A stretch of 64,000 nt of DNA from Caldilineaceae bacterium (GCA_022821585.1 JAJEDI010000050.1:1-64000), one strand, 5' to 3'. Positions 35,027 through 44,266 are shown, counted from the stretch's first letter. The notes: generated from the sequence alone by a model not told the origin. Made by a program: numbers and translations.

Positions 35027-36073
35027 ATGCGAGCACTCGTCTGGACCGCGCCGGAAGTGATGGAGATGCAGGAGCAGCCCGATCCAACGCCGGTTGCGGA
35101 TGAAGTGGTCGTACGCGTGGCCTACGCGGGAATCTGCGGCTCGGAGTTGAGCGGGTTTCTGGGCCACAATGCGTTACGTACGCCGCCGTTGGTAATGGGC
35201 CACGAGTTTGCGGGCGAGATCGTGGAGGTGGGGCGCGATGTGGCCGGTCTCAGGGTCGGCGATGCGGTGACGGTCAATCCGCTTACCTACTGCGGGCAGT
35301 GCCGCACTTGCCATATGGGACTGACTCAACTTTGTCCAGAGAGGCGGCTGGTGGGCGCGCACAGGCCGGGCGCATTTGCGGAATATGTCAGTACCCCTGC
35401 GTTCGTGACGCACAAATTGCCGGACGGGATGTCCCTGCGTACCGGTTCTTTGACGGAGCCGGTGGGCGTTGGTGTGCGCATCGGCAGGCTGGCAGGAGAC
35501 GTGGAAGGGGAGTCGGCTCTGATCATTGGCGCGGGGCCGATCGGATTACTGGCCTTGCAGGCGCTTCAATTGGCAGGCGCCGAGCCGATCTTCATCGCGG
35601 ACCTCGATCCGGAACGGCTGGCGATGGGGGGCGCGCTCGGCGGAATCACGATAACGCCGCCCGGTCCAGGCACCGCCGGTGTGGGCGAAGGCGCCGACGT
35701 GGTTGAGACTGTCAAAGAGGCGACCAGCGGTGAGGGGGTCGCCGTTTCGGTTGATGCCGTAGGGACTGGGGGAACGCGCAGCCAGTGCGTGGCGGCTACG
35801 CGCAACGCTGGAATCCTGATCCTTTCCGGGTTGCACGAGGAGACGAGCCCGATGCCGGCGGCGGCGATAATTCGGCAGGAGTTGACTGTGCGGGGTAGTT
35901 TTGCATACGGTGCTGCCGACTTTGCGGACGGACTTGAGGCGTTGCATGCGGGCCACTACCGGCTTGACCCGTGGATTGTTGAGGCGCCGCTGGCTGAGGG
36001 AGGGGACTGGTTTAAGCGTCTCATTCACAGCCCGGGAAATGTTTCGAAGGTGCTGCTGGTTCCGGACCGATGA
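35027..36073 (+). CDS. Zinc-dependent dehydrogenase (MDR, threonine/sorbitol dehydrogenase-like)
   Basis: 348 aa, start ATG 35027 with atggagg at 35014-35020. The catalytic zinc motif is GICGSE (Cys in YAGICGSELSGF) with GHEFAGE. The structural-zinc Cys cluster is CGQCRTCHMGLTQLC. The nucleotide loop is IGAGPIGLLA and D199 or its neighbours (IADLDPERL) select NAD. Domain order fits polyol and threonine dehydrogenases. The promoter lies immediately upstream, so it is probably monocistronic or leads the DUF433 pair. Confidence 0.92.
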   Translation: MRALVWTAPEVMEMQEQPDPTPVADEVVVRVAYAGICGSELSGFLGHNALRTPPLVMGHEFAGEIVEVGRDVAGLRVGDAVTVNPLTYCGQCRTCHMGLTQLCPERRLVGAHRPGAFAEYVSTPAFVTHKLPDGMSLRTGSLTEPVGVGVRIGRLAGDVEGESALIIGAGPIGLLALQALQLAGAEPIFIADLDPERLAMGGALGGITITPPGPGTAGVGEGADVVETVKEATSGEGVAVSVDAVGTGGTRSQCVAATRNAGILILSGLHEETSPMPAAAIIRQELTVRGSFAYGAADFADGLEALHAGHYRLDPWIVEAPLAEGGDWFKRLIHSPGNVSKVLLVPDR

Positions 36074-36097
36074 TGAATTCGACGGGGAGTTGTCACG

Positions 36098-36355
36098 ATG
36101 GCAATGCCAGAGACGAAAACTTCAGATGAAAGCGCAGAGATCATCGTAAATGAACAAGGCGTCCCAGTATTCGCCGGCGCGGATTTTAAGGTCCGGCATA
36201 TTGCCACGGACTATATCGAGATGGGCAACAGTGTGGCTGGGATCCAACGACAGCATCCATTTCTTTCCAAAGCTCAGATTCAGGTGGCGATTTCCTATTA
36301 TCTCGATAACAAGAGGTCTTTCGACGCAGAGATAATAGAGCGCGCGCGCATATGA
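36098..36355 (+). CDS. DUF433 antitoxin-like protein
   Basis: 85 aa protein of the DUF433 family, small winged-helix-like proteins that form toxin-antitoxin pairs with DUF5615 PIN-like nucleases (as in VapB45-type modules). The core region FKVRHIATDYIEMGNSVAGIQRQHPFLSKAQIQVAISYYLDNK is typical: a recognition segment followed by a helix that binds the toxin. It lies 24 bp after the dehydrogenase. The partner gene 66 bp downstream is interrupted, so this may be an antitoxin without an active toxin. Confidence 0.85.
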   Translation: MAMPETKTSDESAEIIVNEQGVPVFAGADFKVRHIATDYIEMGNSVAGIQRQHPFLSKAQIQVAISYYLDNKRSFDAEIIERARI

Positions 36356-36421
36356 AAGGCTACACCGTGAATCGGCCAACTCGCCCATACGCCAGAAGCT
36401 CCGTAAGCGGCGAGCAAAACG

Positions 36422-36769
36422 TTGAGCCTAGCTCTATACATGGATCATTTCGTAAAGGGTGCCATAACCGTGGGCCTTCGCATTCGAGGTGTTGATGTTC
36501 TGACCGCGAGTGAAGACAGTGCATCGCGACTTGATGACTAAATGTTTTTGCGACGGTCCACCGAACTGGGTCGAGTTCTCTTCAGCCAGGATGCTGACTT
36601 GCTCAGATTGGCTGCCAGTTTTCAAAGACTGGGTATCGAGTTTACCGACCTCCTGTACGTGCATCAGTTGCGACTGAGCGTCGGCCAAGTAGTAGAGGAC
36701 CTCGACGTCGCGGCAAAGGTGCTGGACCCTGAAGAGATCGCGAATCGTATTGAATTCTTGCTGCCGTAG
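36422..36769 (+). pseudogene. DUF5615 PIN-like toxin with in-frame stop
   Basis: Reading from TTG 36422 gives MSLALYMDHFVKGAIT...SEDSASRLDD, the conserved N-terminal part of DUF5615 nucleases including the first acidic residue, then TAA at 36539-36541. The same frame continues directly as MFLRRSTELGRVLFSQDADLL and onward to a normal C-terminus ending LDPEEIANRIEFLLP. Family proteins read through this point, normally with Asp-Pro-x-Leu-Leu. The gene is therefore split by a single nonsense codon, with no frameshift. It could be a pseudogene, a sequencing error, or a protein made as two pieces; restart at ATG 36542 immediately after the stop is possible. Confidence 0.82.
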
Positions 36770-36853
36770 GTAACCAGCTGCCACCGGCAAGGGACCTTTC
36801 CTCAGTCCAATCCGGCACCATTCCATTCCTCACTCTTTCCCAGGAGAATTCCT

Positions 36854-38692
36854 ATGTCGATACCACGCCCGGAGTACCCGCGGCCGCAGTTTGTACGTAA
36901 GGACTGGCTTTGCCTGAACGGCGAGTGGGAGTTTGAGATCGATCAAGGGGACAGCGGCCTGGAGAGAGGTTTGTTGGGGCGTTCGCTTGCGGGTCTGATT
37001 GCGGTGCCTTTCTGCCCTGAGTCGAAGCTGTCGGGGGTAGAGAACCATGACTATCTGGAGGCGGTCTGGTACCGTCGGGAGGTGGAGATTCCCAGTGACT
37101 GGGTGGGGCGGCGCGTGCTGTTGCATTTTCAAGCGGTTGATTATGACGCCACTGTGTGGGTGAACGGCGAGGAAGTTGGGCGGCACAGAGGGGGATTCAG
37201 CCCCTTCACTTGTGATCTGAGCGACGCGGCACGGCCGGGTGAGCGGGTGACAGTTGTGGTGCGGGCACGGGACAACCACCGGGATCCGCAGCCGCGGGGC
37301 AAGCAGGCGCAGACGTATGGGCCGCGGGGCGCGATATACGTGAGGACGACCGGCATCTGGCAAAGCGTATGGATGGAACCGGTACCGGAAGTTCATTTGG
37401 GACGGCCGCGGCTGACGCCGGACGTTGCCAACAGTGTCATCCGTGTAGAGCAGCCGCTGGTTTTGCGGCGGGCGGCGGCGCGGCGGTTTCAGACTGCTAA
37501 GCTGGAGGGAGTTCGATTGCAGGCCCGGCTACTGGATAGCGAAGGTGTCGCGGTGGAGGCCGAATGTTCAGCCGAATTCGACCTCTGTCCGCAGCTGGAG
37601 TTGAAGATTCCAAGAGGGCGCCGCAGGCTGTGGTCGATCGAGGACCCGCATCTGTATGACTTGGTGCTGAGGCTGGTGGACGGAGGGGGCGCGATTCTGG
37701 ACGAAGCGCGCAGCTACGCCGGTCTGCGCAGCGTGGCAGTCAGCGGGAAAGCGATCACGTTGAACGGGCGGCCTGTATTTCAGAGGCTGGTCCTGGACCA
37801 GGGGTATTACCCGGACGGCATTATGACGGCTCCGAGTGATGAGGCCCTGTGCAGGGACATCGAGCTGAGCAAGGAGGCCGGTTTCAACGGCGCGCGGCTG
37901 CACCAGAAGGTCTTTGAGGAGCGTTTTCTATATCATGCGGACCGCCTCGGCTATCTGATCTGGGGCGAATTCGGGGACTGGGGTTGCCGTCATTACGGCG
38001 CAGTGGAGGACCATCAACAACCGACGCCTTCTTACATAACCGAGTGGCTGGAGGTATTGGAGCGGGACTACTCCCATCCTTCGATCGTGGGCTGGTGCCC
38101 GCTTAATGAGACCTGGCAGCCGTTGCACGACCGGATTACGACGCTGGATGCGGTGACGCGGGGGCTATTCCTAGCGACGAAGGCGATGGACAGGACACGG
38201 CCGGTGTTGGACACATCTGGCTATTCCCACCGCGTGCCGGAGTCGGACGTCTATGATAGTCATGACTACACGCAGGACACTGAACTGTATGCCGAGCGTC
38301 ATGCCCAGGTGGCCGCCGGGAAGCCCTACCTCAACCAGCGAAACGGGCAGACCTGGTCGATCCCTTACAGGGGGCAACCATTCTTCGTCAGCGAGTTTGG
38401 CGGCATCTGGTGGAACCCAGATGTAAGGGAGGGGGAAGACTCCTGGGGCTACGGAGAGAGGCCGAAGTCGATCGAAGAGTTTTATGATCGATTCACGCGC
38501 TTGTGTGGGATTCTATTGGACGACGCCGCCCATTTTGGATATTGCTACACGCAATTGACCGATATTCTGCAGGAACAGAACGGGATTTACGGTTTCGACA
38601 GGTCGCTGAAGTTTGACATGGCGAGGATACGGGCGGCGCAGGAGAGACCGGCGGCGATTGAAGCGAATGGCGGCCGACTGTCCGATCCGTAA
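36854..38692 (+). CDS. Glycoside hydrolase family 2 protein
   Basis: 612 aa, sugar-binding jelly-roll domain (to about 180, with VWVNGEEVGRHRGGFSPF), immunoglobulin-like domain (about 180-300) and TIM barrel (about 300-590). The catalytic acid/base is E419 in WCPLNETWQ and the nucleophile is E514 in FVSEFGGIWW. GH2 members are beta-galactosidases, glucuronidases or mannosidases; the specificity is not readable here. No signal peptide, so probably intracellular action on imported oligosaccharides. ATG 36854 is preceded by caggagaa. Stands between the toxin remnant and a convergent monooxygenase gene. Confidence 0.93.
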   Translation: MSIPRPEYPRPQFVRKDWLCLNGEWEFEIDQGDSGLERGLLGRSLAGLIAVPFCPESKLSGVENHDYLEAVWYRREVEIPSDWVGRRVLLHFQAVDYDATVWVNGEEVGRHRGGFSPFTCDLSDAARPGERVTVVVRARDNHRDPQPRGKQAQTYGPRGAIYVRTTGIWQSVWMEPVPEVHLGRPRLTPDVANSVIRVEQPLVLRRAAARRFQTAKLEGVRLQARLLDSEGVAVEAECSAEFDLCPQLELKIPRGRRRLWSIEDPHLYDLVLRLVDGGGAILDEARSYAGLRSVAVSGKAITLNGRPVFQRLVLDQGYYPDGIMTAPSDEALCRDIELSKEAGFNGARLHQKVFEERFLYHADRLGYLIWGEFGDWGCRHYGAVEDHQQPTPSYITEWLEVLERDYSHPSIVGWCPLNETWQPLHDRITTLDAVTRGLFLATKAMDRTRPVLDTSGYSHRVPESDVYDSHDYTQDTELYAERHAQVAAGKPYLNQRNGQTWSIPYRGQPFFVSEFGGIWWNPDVREGEDSWGYGERPKSIEEFYDRFTRLCGILLDDAAHFGYCYTQLTDILQEQNGIYGFDRSLKFDMARIRAAQERPAAIEANGGRLSDP

Positions 38693-38804
38693 CCATTGTC
38701 GACCGGATTTCGGCTTCTAGTTCACTACACCTCGAATCACTTTCCGGACTCGCCTTGCGCCGGCTAGCAAGGCTATAGGAAACAGACCTGGCTACAAGCA
38801 AAGG

Positions 38805-40064
38805 TCAACCCCGACCGGAGATCGCGGTGACGATATTGTCGCCTTCAGTGGGCCGTTCGGGCTGTTCGGCCAACCCGGCTTTGGCGGCCTGGAGTGGGTA
38901 GGCGTCCATAGGGGCTAGGCCGGACACTGGGGCCAGTGCGGGCACTCGCTGCATGGCTTTTTCGATTGCGGGCTCCAGCTTGTCCAGTTTACGTCTTTGG
39001 CGCTCTACGTGGCGGTCTTTGAAGGCGGGCATCACCTGATCGGCGAATAGATCGAGAGACTCGCAGATGTGCTCGTGGCGGTTGTTGCCGGCCTGCTGGA
39101 CGAACACGACCTGATCCACACCGGCGTCCTCCAGAGCCTCCAAGTTGCGGGCAACCTGGGGCGGACTGCCGATCCCGGCGGAGGGCTCGTATTTCTCGGG
39201 CATGTTGCGCTGAAAGTCCTGCCAGATGTCGAATTCGCCGGGTATGTGACTGCCGGTGATGTAGAAGTGGCTGAGAGCGTAGCCGAAGAACTGGAAGTTG
39301 CGGGCGCCGCGTCGTTCGGCCTCAGCGCTGTCCTCGTGGAGCATGAAGCCGGCCACGATGGCGAGATTGGGGTTGACAGTGCGGCCGATTGGGTTGCACT
39401 CACGTTCGAAGGTGTCGTAGTACTCCTCGACCCAGTGTGCAGCGCTGTCGGGATCGATAAAGGCGAAGGTCAGCGCTCCCATGCCGTAGCGGGCGGCGAT
39501 CTTGATGGTCTCTCGGTTCGAGCAGGCCAGCCACAGGGGCGGGTGCGGTTTCTGGAGGGGTTTGGGCACGACGTTGCGAGGCGGCATGGCGAAGCTCGCG
39601 CCGTCGAAGCCGGCGTACGGTTCCATCACCATCATCTTGGCGGCCTCGCGGACAGACTCTTCCCACATCAGATGCTTTTGCTCCGGGTCGATGTTGAACC
39701 CTTCGAGCTCGCTGCGGCTGCTTGAGGAGCCGGTGCCCCATTCGACGCGGCCGTCGCTGATGAGGTCGAGGGTGGCGATGCGCTCGGCGATGCGGGCGGG
39801 GTGGTTGAAATTGGTGGGCATGAGGACGATGCCGTGGCCGAGGCGGATTTGGCGCGTGCGCTGGCTGCAGGCGGCCAGAAAGACCTCTGGGGCGGAGGAG
39901 TGGGAGTATTCCTCCAGGAAGTGATGCTCGACTTCCCAGGCGTAGTCGATGCCGAGTCGATCGGCAAGCTCGACCTGATCGAGGGCCTCTTTGAGAAGAC
40001 GATGTTCGCTGTCCTCGGCCCAAGGGCGGGGGAGTTGGTGTTCGTAGAAGATGCCGAATTGCAA
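38805..40064 (-). CDS. Luciferase-like monooxygenase (LLM class flavin-dependent oxidoreductase)
   Basis: 419 aa bacterial-luciferase-fold enzyme. Family features are FGIFYEHQLPRPW at the N-terminus, DYAWEVEHHFLEEYSHSSAPEVFLAA, RVEWGTGSSSSRSELEGF (flavin phosphate region) and PPLWLACSNRETIKIAA. It uses reduced FMN or F420 to oxygenate or oxidise a small molecule; the substrate is unknown. The start is TTG at 40062-40064 with aaagga upstream, and no ATG matches the conserved MQFGIFYE beginning. The C-terminal tail past about 340 is long for the family. Confidence 0.88.
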   Translation of the reverse strand: MQFGIFYEHQLPRPWAEDSEHRLLKEALDQVELADRLGIDYAWEVEHHFLEEYSHSSAPEVFLAACSQRTRQIRLGHGIVLMPTNFNHPARIAERIATLDLISDGRVEWGTGSSSSRSELEGFNIDPEQKHLMWEESVREAAKMMVMEPYAGFDGASFAMPPRNVVPKPLQKPHPPLWLACSNRETIKIAARYGMGALTFAFIDPDSAAHWVEEYYDTFERECNPIGRTVNPNLAIVAGFMLHEDSAEAERRGARNFQFFGYALSHFYITGSHIPGEFDIWQDFQRNMPEKYEPSAGIGSPPQVARNLEALEDAGVDQVVFVQQAGNNRHEHICESLDLFADQVMPAFKDRHVERQRRKLDKLEPAIEKAMQRVPALAPVSGLAPMDAYPLQAAKAGLAEQPERPTEGDNIVTAISGRG

Positions 40065-40206
40065 GAGGTAATCCTTTGAAAGTGGCTAAGAGTCGACTGC
40101 GTTTGTCGGAACCGAGATTGTCAAGTCCATTATATGGTCATTCGACGGAGGAGACGAAGTTTCGCCAAGGGCCTGTTGGGAAAAGTCCTCAAGGGGTGTA
40201 ACTACC

Positions 40207-40234
40207 AGGGCACCCACAAGGGGTGCCCCTACGG
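40207..40234. repeat. 28-bp hairpin repeat, copy 2
   Basis: Identical over 28 bases to 8378-8405: stem gggcaccc/gggtgccc (40208-40215 with 40221-40228), loop acaag, then ctacgg. It lies between two minus-strand genes. Confidence 0.8.
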
Positions 40235-40268
40235 TAGGTGGTTGATCGGAACCAAATGTCGATGAAAC

Positions 40269-41327
40269 TTAGGGGCCGAAAAGCAGGCAGACCGCCATGG
40301 GCGCCCAGACCATGTCGCCGACGGGCGTGAGCTGGCCGCTGTCAGCGTCACGGCTGAAGACGCAGATGTCGTCTGAGTCCTGGTTGGCGGCGAGAACCCA
40401 AGCGCCGGTTGGGTCGATGGTGAAGTTGCGGGGTGTCAGACCCCGAGTGGAGGCATGGCCGGCGGCGGTGAGGCGGCCGCTGTCCTGGTCAACGGAGAAA
40501 ATAGCAAGCGTGTTGTGGTGGCGGTTCGAGCCGTAGACGAAGCGGCCATCGGCCGAAACGTGAATGTCGGCGGTGCTGAGTCCGGTCTTGTCGTCGACGT
40601 CGTCCGGGAGGGTTGAAATCGTCTGGATGGCGTCGAGTGCGCCGGTGCCGGCGTCGAAGGCGCAGACTGTCACCGTCAGGTCCAGCTCGTTGATGATGTA
40701 GGCGTTGCGACCGTTGGGATGGAAGTCAAAGTGGCGGGGGCCGGCTCCGCCTTGCACGGAAATGTGGTCGGGGTCGTTGGCGACAAGTCGTCCGTTGACG
40801 AGACGATAGATCATCACCTTGTCCATACCCAGGTCGGCCACGTAGACGCGAGTGCCGTCGGGGCTCATGGTGGTGGAGTGGGCGTGTGCCGCTTCCTGAC
40901 GCTCCTGATTGGGGCCGCTGCCGTGGTGCTGGATATTCTGCACGGGGTCGCCGATGCTGCCGTCGGCTTTGAGGGGGTAGACGGCGACATTACCGCTGTA
41001 GTAGTTGGCCACCACGAGCGTGCGGCCGCCGGGTTCGACGACCAGGTGGCAGGGTGCGGTGCCGTGGGTCGGCTGCCGATTGAGGCGGGTCAGACCACCG
41101 GTTGCAGGGTCAATGGCATAGCTGTTAACGTGCCCCGCCTCATTGTCTTCGCCCACGGCGTAGAGTATGTGGCCCTGGGGATGAAGTGTCAGAAAGGACG
41201 GATGCTCTTGTTCGGCAGCGAGAGATTCATGCCGAAGAGCGCCGGTCTGTGTATCGAAGCGATAGATGTAGATTCCTTCACTGTCTCTGTGCGTGTAGGA
41301 ACCTACATAGAGGATACGTTCCGTCAT
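40269..41327 (-). CDS. Lactonase, 7-bladed beta-propeller (6-phosphogluconolactonase-like)
   Basis: 352 aa YbhE/Pgl-type lactonase. Repeating blade motifs such as HPSFLTLHPQGHILYAV, PCHLVVEPGGRTLVVANYYSGNVAVYPL, STTMSPDGTRVYVADLGMDKVMIY, FDFHPNGRNAYIINELDLTV and NFTIDPTGAWVLAANQDSD are visible. These enzymes hydrolyse 6-phosphogluconolactone or related sugar lactones, fitting the sugar-acid context. Good aggaga RBS before ATG 41327. Length is normal for the family. Confidence 0.9.
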   Translation of the reverse strand: MTERILYVGSYTHRDSEGIYIYRFDTQTGALRHESLAAEQEHPSFLTLHPQGHILYAVGEDNEAGHVNSYAIDPATGGLTRLNRQPTHGTAPCHLVVEPGGRTLVVANYYSGNVAVYPLKADGSIGDPVQNIQHHGSGPNQERQEAAHAHSTTMSPDGTRVYVADLGMDKVMIYRLVNGRLVANDPDHISVQGGAGPRHFDFHPNGRNAYIINELDLTVTVCAFDAGTGALDAIQTISTLPDDVDDKTGLSTADIHVSADGRFVYGSNRHHNTLAIFSVDQDSGRLTAAGHASTRGLTPRNFTIDPTGAWVLAANQDSDDICVFSRDADSGQLTPVGDMVWAPMAVCLLFGP

Positions 41328-41456
41328 AGTGTGTCTCCTGGTGGGTTCGAGTCCATAACGTAGAGGGTAGAGCTATCCTGCACCCTGTCCTTGCGCGGGG
41401 AGTATATGGCGCAGGCAGCTCGCGGCGGACGGCCTGCGCTGGTTTGACCGCCGCCA

Positions 41457-42494
41457 TCAGACCGGTGCAGGCGTAGGTGCGGGTAGTTCGGGAACGTGCT
41501 GGTAGGCCGGATCGGTTTTCTGTTTGCGCATGATGGCGATGATCTCAATCCAGGCCGGCAGCAGGCCGCGTTTGCATTCCGGCATTTCCGACTTTATGAC
41601 CCGGTGAAGCTTGGGCAGATTGTAGCAGGGCACACCGGCGTACATGTGATGTTCGGTGTGATAGTTCATGTGCCAGTAGAGAAAACTGGTGAAGGGATTG
41701 AGGTAGACGGTGCGGCAACAGAGGCGGAAGTCGGGCACGTTGTCCTGGAGCCCGGCGTGCTGCAGGTTGTTGCAGAGGTAGCGCAGCCAGCCGCCGTAGA
41801 AGGGAGCGAAGGTAGTCAGGACAGGAAGGAGCCACCAGCCTGTTGCGAAGGCCACTGCCAGGATCAGTCCATGTCCCAACAGTAGGATGCGCGACCAGGC
41901 AAAGAGCCGGCGCCGCTCCTCTACTGCTTCAGGCGGAAAGATCGAGTGCTCCCATTCTCCTTCCAGGCGGCCGAGGCTGAGACGAACGGTTGACTTCACA
42001 GTGTCATAGAGATTCCAGGGACTGACCACTGCGTTTTTGAGGAAGCCGACCAGAGTCAGTTCCATTGGCAGTTCCACTTCGAGGTCGTCGGGCGGATGCA
42101 GCGTGTATTTATGGTGTTCGACGTGGCTGGTTGAGAACATCAGATGGTTACGCCAGACGAGGAAACTCAGAACGTACAGACACACGACATTCAGTGTTTT
42201 CGTCTTGAAGACGGTGTAGTGACAAAGTTCATGTGTGCCGTTGTAGAGGAAGACGTAGAAAGTTCCATGCAGAAGGAGAATGAGAATCAGCAGAGGCAGG
42301 GGTAGATTGCCGGCTGCATACCAGGCGGCGAGACCGGTAACAATGATCAGGCCCAGGTGACCGGCGACCTGGAGCGCACCTAGCCAGTCGTCGCGCTGGT
42401 TGAGCGCGTTGAGTTCTGCGCGGGCAACGGGAACACGATACCAGTTGATCTTAACGGGTTTCCGATCCTTCTGTGTCGTCTTGGCGGCAGGCAT
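41457..42494 (-). CDS. Fatty acid desaturase family protein
   Basis: 345 aa membrane di-iron enzyme. The three histidine boxes are HELCH (88-92), HVEHH (124-128) and HTEHH (279-283), with an extra His in NLQHAG (246). Several hydrophobic segments lie before and between boxes. It belongs to the acyl-lipid desaturase/hydroxylase group, and related bacterial proteins also act on carotenoids and alkanes, so the exact reaction is open. Excellent RBS aaggagg before ATG 42494. The cupin gene lies 32 bp upstream on the same strand and is probably co-transcribed. Confidence 0.9.
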   Translation of the reverse strand: MPAAKTTQKDRKPVKINWYRVPVARAELNALNQRDDWLGALQVAGHLGLIIVTGLAAWYAAGNLPLPLLILILLLHGTFYVFLYNGTHELCHYTVFKTKTLNVVCLYVLSFLVWRNHLMFSTSHVEHHKYTLHPPDDLEVELPMELTLVGFLKNAVVSPWNLYDTVKSTVRLSLGRLEGEWEHSIFPPEAVEERRRLFAWSRILLLGHGLILAVAFATGWWLLPVLTTFAPFYGGWLRYLCNNLQHAGLQDNVPDFRLCCRTVYLNPFTSFLYWHMNYHTEHHMYAGVPCYNLPKLHRVIKSEMPECKRGLLPAWIEIIAIMRKQKTDPAYQHVPELPAPTPAPV

Positions 42495-42526
42495 TTTGTA
42501 CCTCCTTCAACGGCTGGGGACGCGGA

Positions 42527-42892
42527 TCATTCGTCAGCAACATTCGTCTGACGATCCGGTGTGGAAAACATGATCGTCATAATGGCAACGTCGTCGCCGT
42601 CATTGCTGGCGTTATGGACGACATTGGCGGGAATCACGATCGTATCGCCGGGCCCCATTGGGAAGAGCTCGTCCTCCAGGGAGTGAATGATGTGTCCGCT
42701 GAGGACATGCAGAATTTCTTCACAGTTGGGATGAGAGTGGCGGAAGTTTTCGTGCCCGGCTTTGAGGACGGCGCGGCCGAAGGTCATGGTGGCGCTGTTG
42801 CCCATTTTGCCATTGGCATACCAGACCAGCTCGCCCCAGTCAAACTCCTGGACGGTGGCGTCAGCGGCTTGAAGGACAGTTTCCTGGCTCAT
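42527..42892 (-). CDS. Cupin domain protein
   Basis: 121 aa single-domain cupin. Motif 1 reads HENFRHSHPNCEEILHVLSGH (His, His, Glu metal ligands), and motif 2 GPGDTIVIPANVVHNAS. It is a small metal-binding beta-barrel, sensor or enzyme of unknown substrate. The start is ATG 42892; the open frame continues to 43141 but that extension has no cupin similarity or RBS. It is followed 32 bp later by the desaturase gene. Confidence 0.86.
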   Translation of the reverse strand: MSQETVLQAADATVQEFDWGELVWYANGKMGNSATMTFGRAVLKAGHENFRHSHPNCEEILHVLSGHIIHSLEDELFPMGPGDTIVIPANVVHNASNDGDDVAIMTIMFSTPDRQTNVADE

Positions 42893-43318
42893 AGTCTTAT
42901 CTCGCTTTGCATATGGTGGTATCGGCAAGGTGGCGCCGTTGGACGGGAGTAGATTCAGGGTGTTTTCGGCACCTTGCGCCATCTTACCATAGACGGTGGC
43001 TGGTGTCATGGCTTGCGGTGGGAGGGCGTGCGGTTCAGTTTTGGGGTAAGAAACGTCAGGTGAGGACATCGTGCCAGTGGTGGCTGAAATTGCTTGCTGT
43101 CCATCGACCAGGTGGCAGATGGGCAGGCACAATGCCGGCACCTACGGGAGCGGGACGGGGGATGGGGTGAAGCACGGCCGCCGCGGGTGGACACCGTCAC
43201 ATTGCCCTCACACTCGCTGCGGCGCGAACAAGGCCGGGGGCGTTGCGGGGGCGGAGCCCCCGCACAAGGGAGGGCCGAATAGGCCCGACCGCCCAACTGG
43301 TCACACGCTGTATTGCGA
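42893..43318. other. Intergenic region containing repeat copy 3
   Basis: No recognisable gene. It contains the structured repeat 43236-43296 near the end of the phosphatase gene; other open frames are low-quality shadows. Confidence 0.6.
43236..43296. repeat. Structured intergenic repeat (copy 3)
   Basis: Outer stem gggcg/cgccc (43238-43242 with 43290-43294), hairpin gcgggggc/gcccccgc with loop gga (43245-43263), and a second hairpin gggcc/ggccc with loop gaata (43272-43286). The first hairpin and linkers match copy 2, but the second stem differs in sequence while still pairing. Confidence 0.8.
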
Positions 43319-44104
43319 TCAAGGGTTGAGCAGCTGGATCAGTTCGTCGTGTATGCTGCCGCCGCTGGCGATGACGCCGTTGCCGTAGAGGGGGTCGCCG
43401 CCTTGCCAGTCGGTAATGCGGCCGCCGGCGCCTTCGATGATGGGGACGAGGGCGGCGCGGTCCCAGAAGTTCATTACGGGGTCGGTCATGACGTCGGCGC
43501 CGCCGACTGCGACGAGGTAGTAGCCGTGGCAGTCGCCCCAGGTGCGGTAGAGGGCGGCGCGCTGGGCGACCTGCTCGAAGGCGGGTCCGTTGTGGAAGTT
43601 GGCGACGTTGTAGTGGTCAGTGGTCAGGAAGACGGCGTCGTCGATGCTGGGGCAGTCGCGTACGCGGACGGGTTCTCGGTTGAGCCAGGCTGTTTCGCCG
43701 TCGCCGATGAGCAAGTCCTGCAGGATGGGCTGGTGGATGGCGCCGAGCAGGGCCTTCTGTTCGTGGACGAGGGCGATGAGCGTGCCGAACAGATAGCCGT
43801 GACTGATGAAGTTCTTGGTGCCGTCGATCGGGTCCAGCACCCACTGGAATGGGGCGTCGGGCTGATGGTGACCGTACTCCTCGCCGAGTATTCCGTGTGA
43901 AGGGAAGTGCTGGCAGATGAGTTCGCGCATTCGTTCCTCGGCCTGACGGTCGGCGATGGTGACGGGCGTCTCGTCGGACTTGCTGTCAACGGTGTAGCCA
44001 CTGCGGAAGTAACGGCGGATGATGGCTCCGCTCTCGTCTGCGAGAAGAGTCATGAAATCGATAAGAGCGCTGTGTTCAGAGGGGGACAGGACGGAATTGT
44101 GCAT
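43319..44104 (-). CDS. Inositol monophosphatase family protein (HisN-like)
   Basis: 261 aa, Mg-dependent phosphatase of the FIG superfamily. Metal motif GEEYGHH (E75, E76), DPIDGTKNF (D91, D94, T96) and WDRAALVPIIEGAGGRI near the C-terminus (the second motif, D at about 214). This variant with WDxAALxPIIEEAGG is common in histidinol-phosphate phosphatases, as well as inositol-1-phosphatases. ATG 44104 has aggtga upstream. It is adjacent to a divergent SDR gene. Substrate is uncertain between histidinol phosphate and inositol/sugar phosphates. Confidence 0.9.
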   Translation of the reverse strand: MHNSVLSPSEHSALIDFMTLLADESGAIIRRYFRSGYTVDSKSDETPVTIADRQAEERMRELICQHFPSHGILGEEYGHHQPDAPFQWVLDPIDGTKNFISHGYLFGTLIALVHEQKALLGAIHQPILQDLLIGDGETAWLNREPVRVRDCPSIDDAVFLTTDHYNVANFHNGPAFEQVAQRAALYRTWGDCHGYYLVAVGGADVMTDPVMNFWDRAALVPIIEGAGGRITDWQGGDPLYGNGVIASGGSIHDELIQLLNP

Positions 44105-44266
44105 GGTAGATCACCTGCTGTTACGGTATAGTAATCGATGGTAAGGGTTGGTCTGGCCGCCTTGAGCACAGGCGGAAAGATGCTCAGGTTATGATAGCTT
44201 TTTTGGGGCGGATGGCGAAAAGTTGATGGGCGCGCCGTGCGGCCACTTCAAGTGCGGAGGAAAGGG

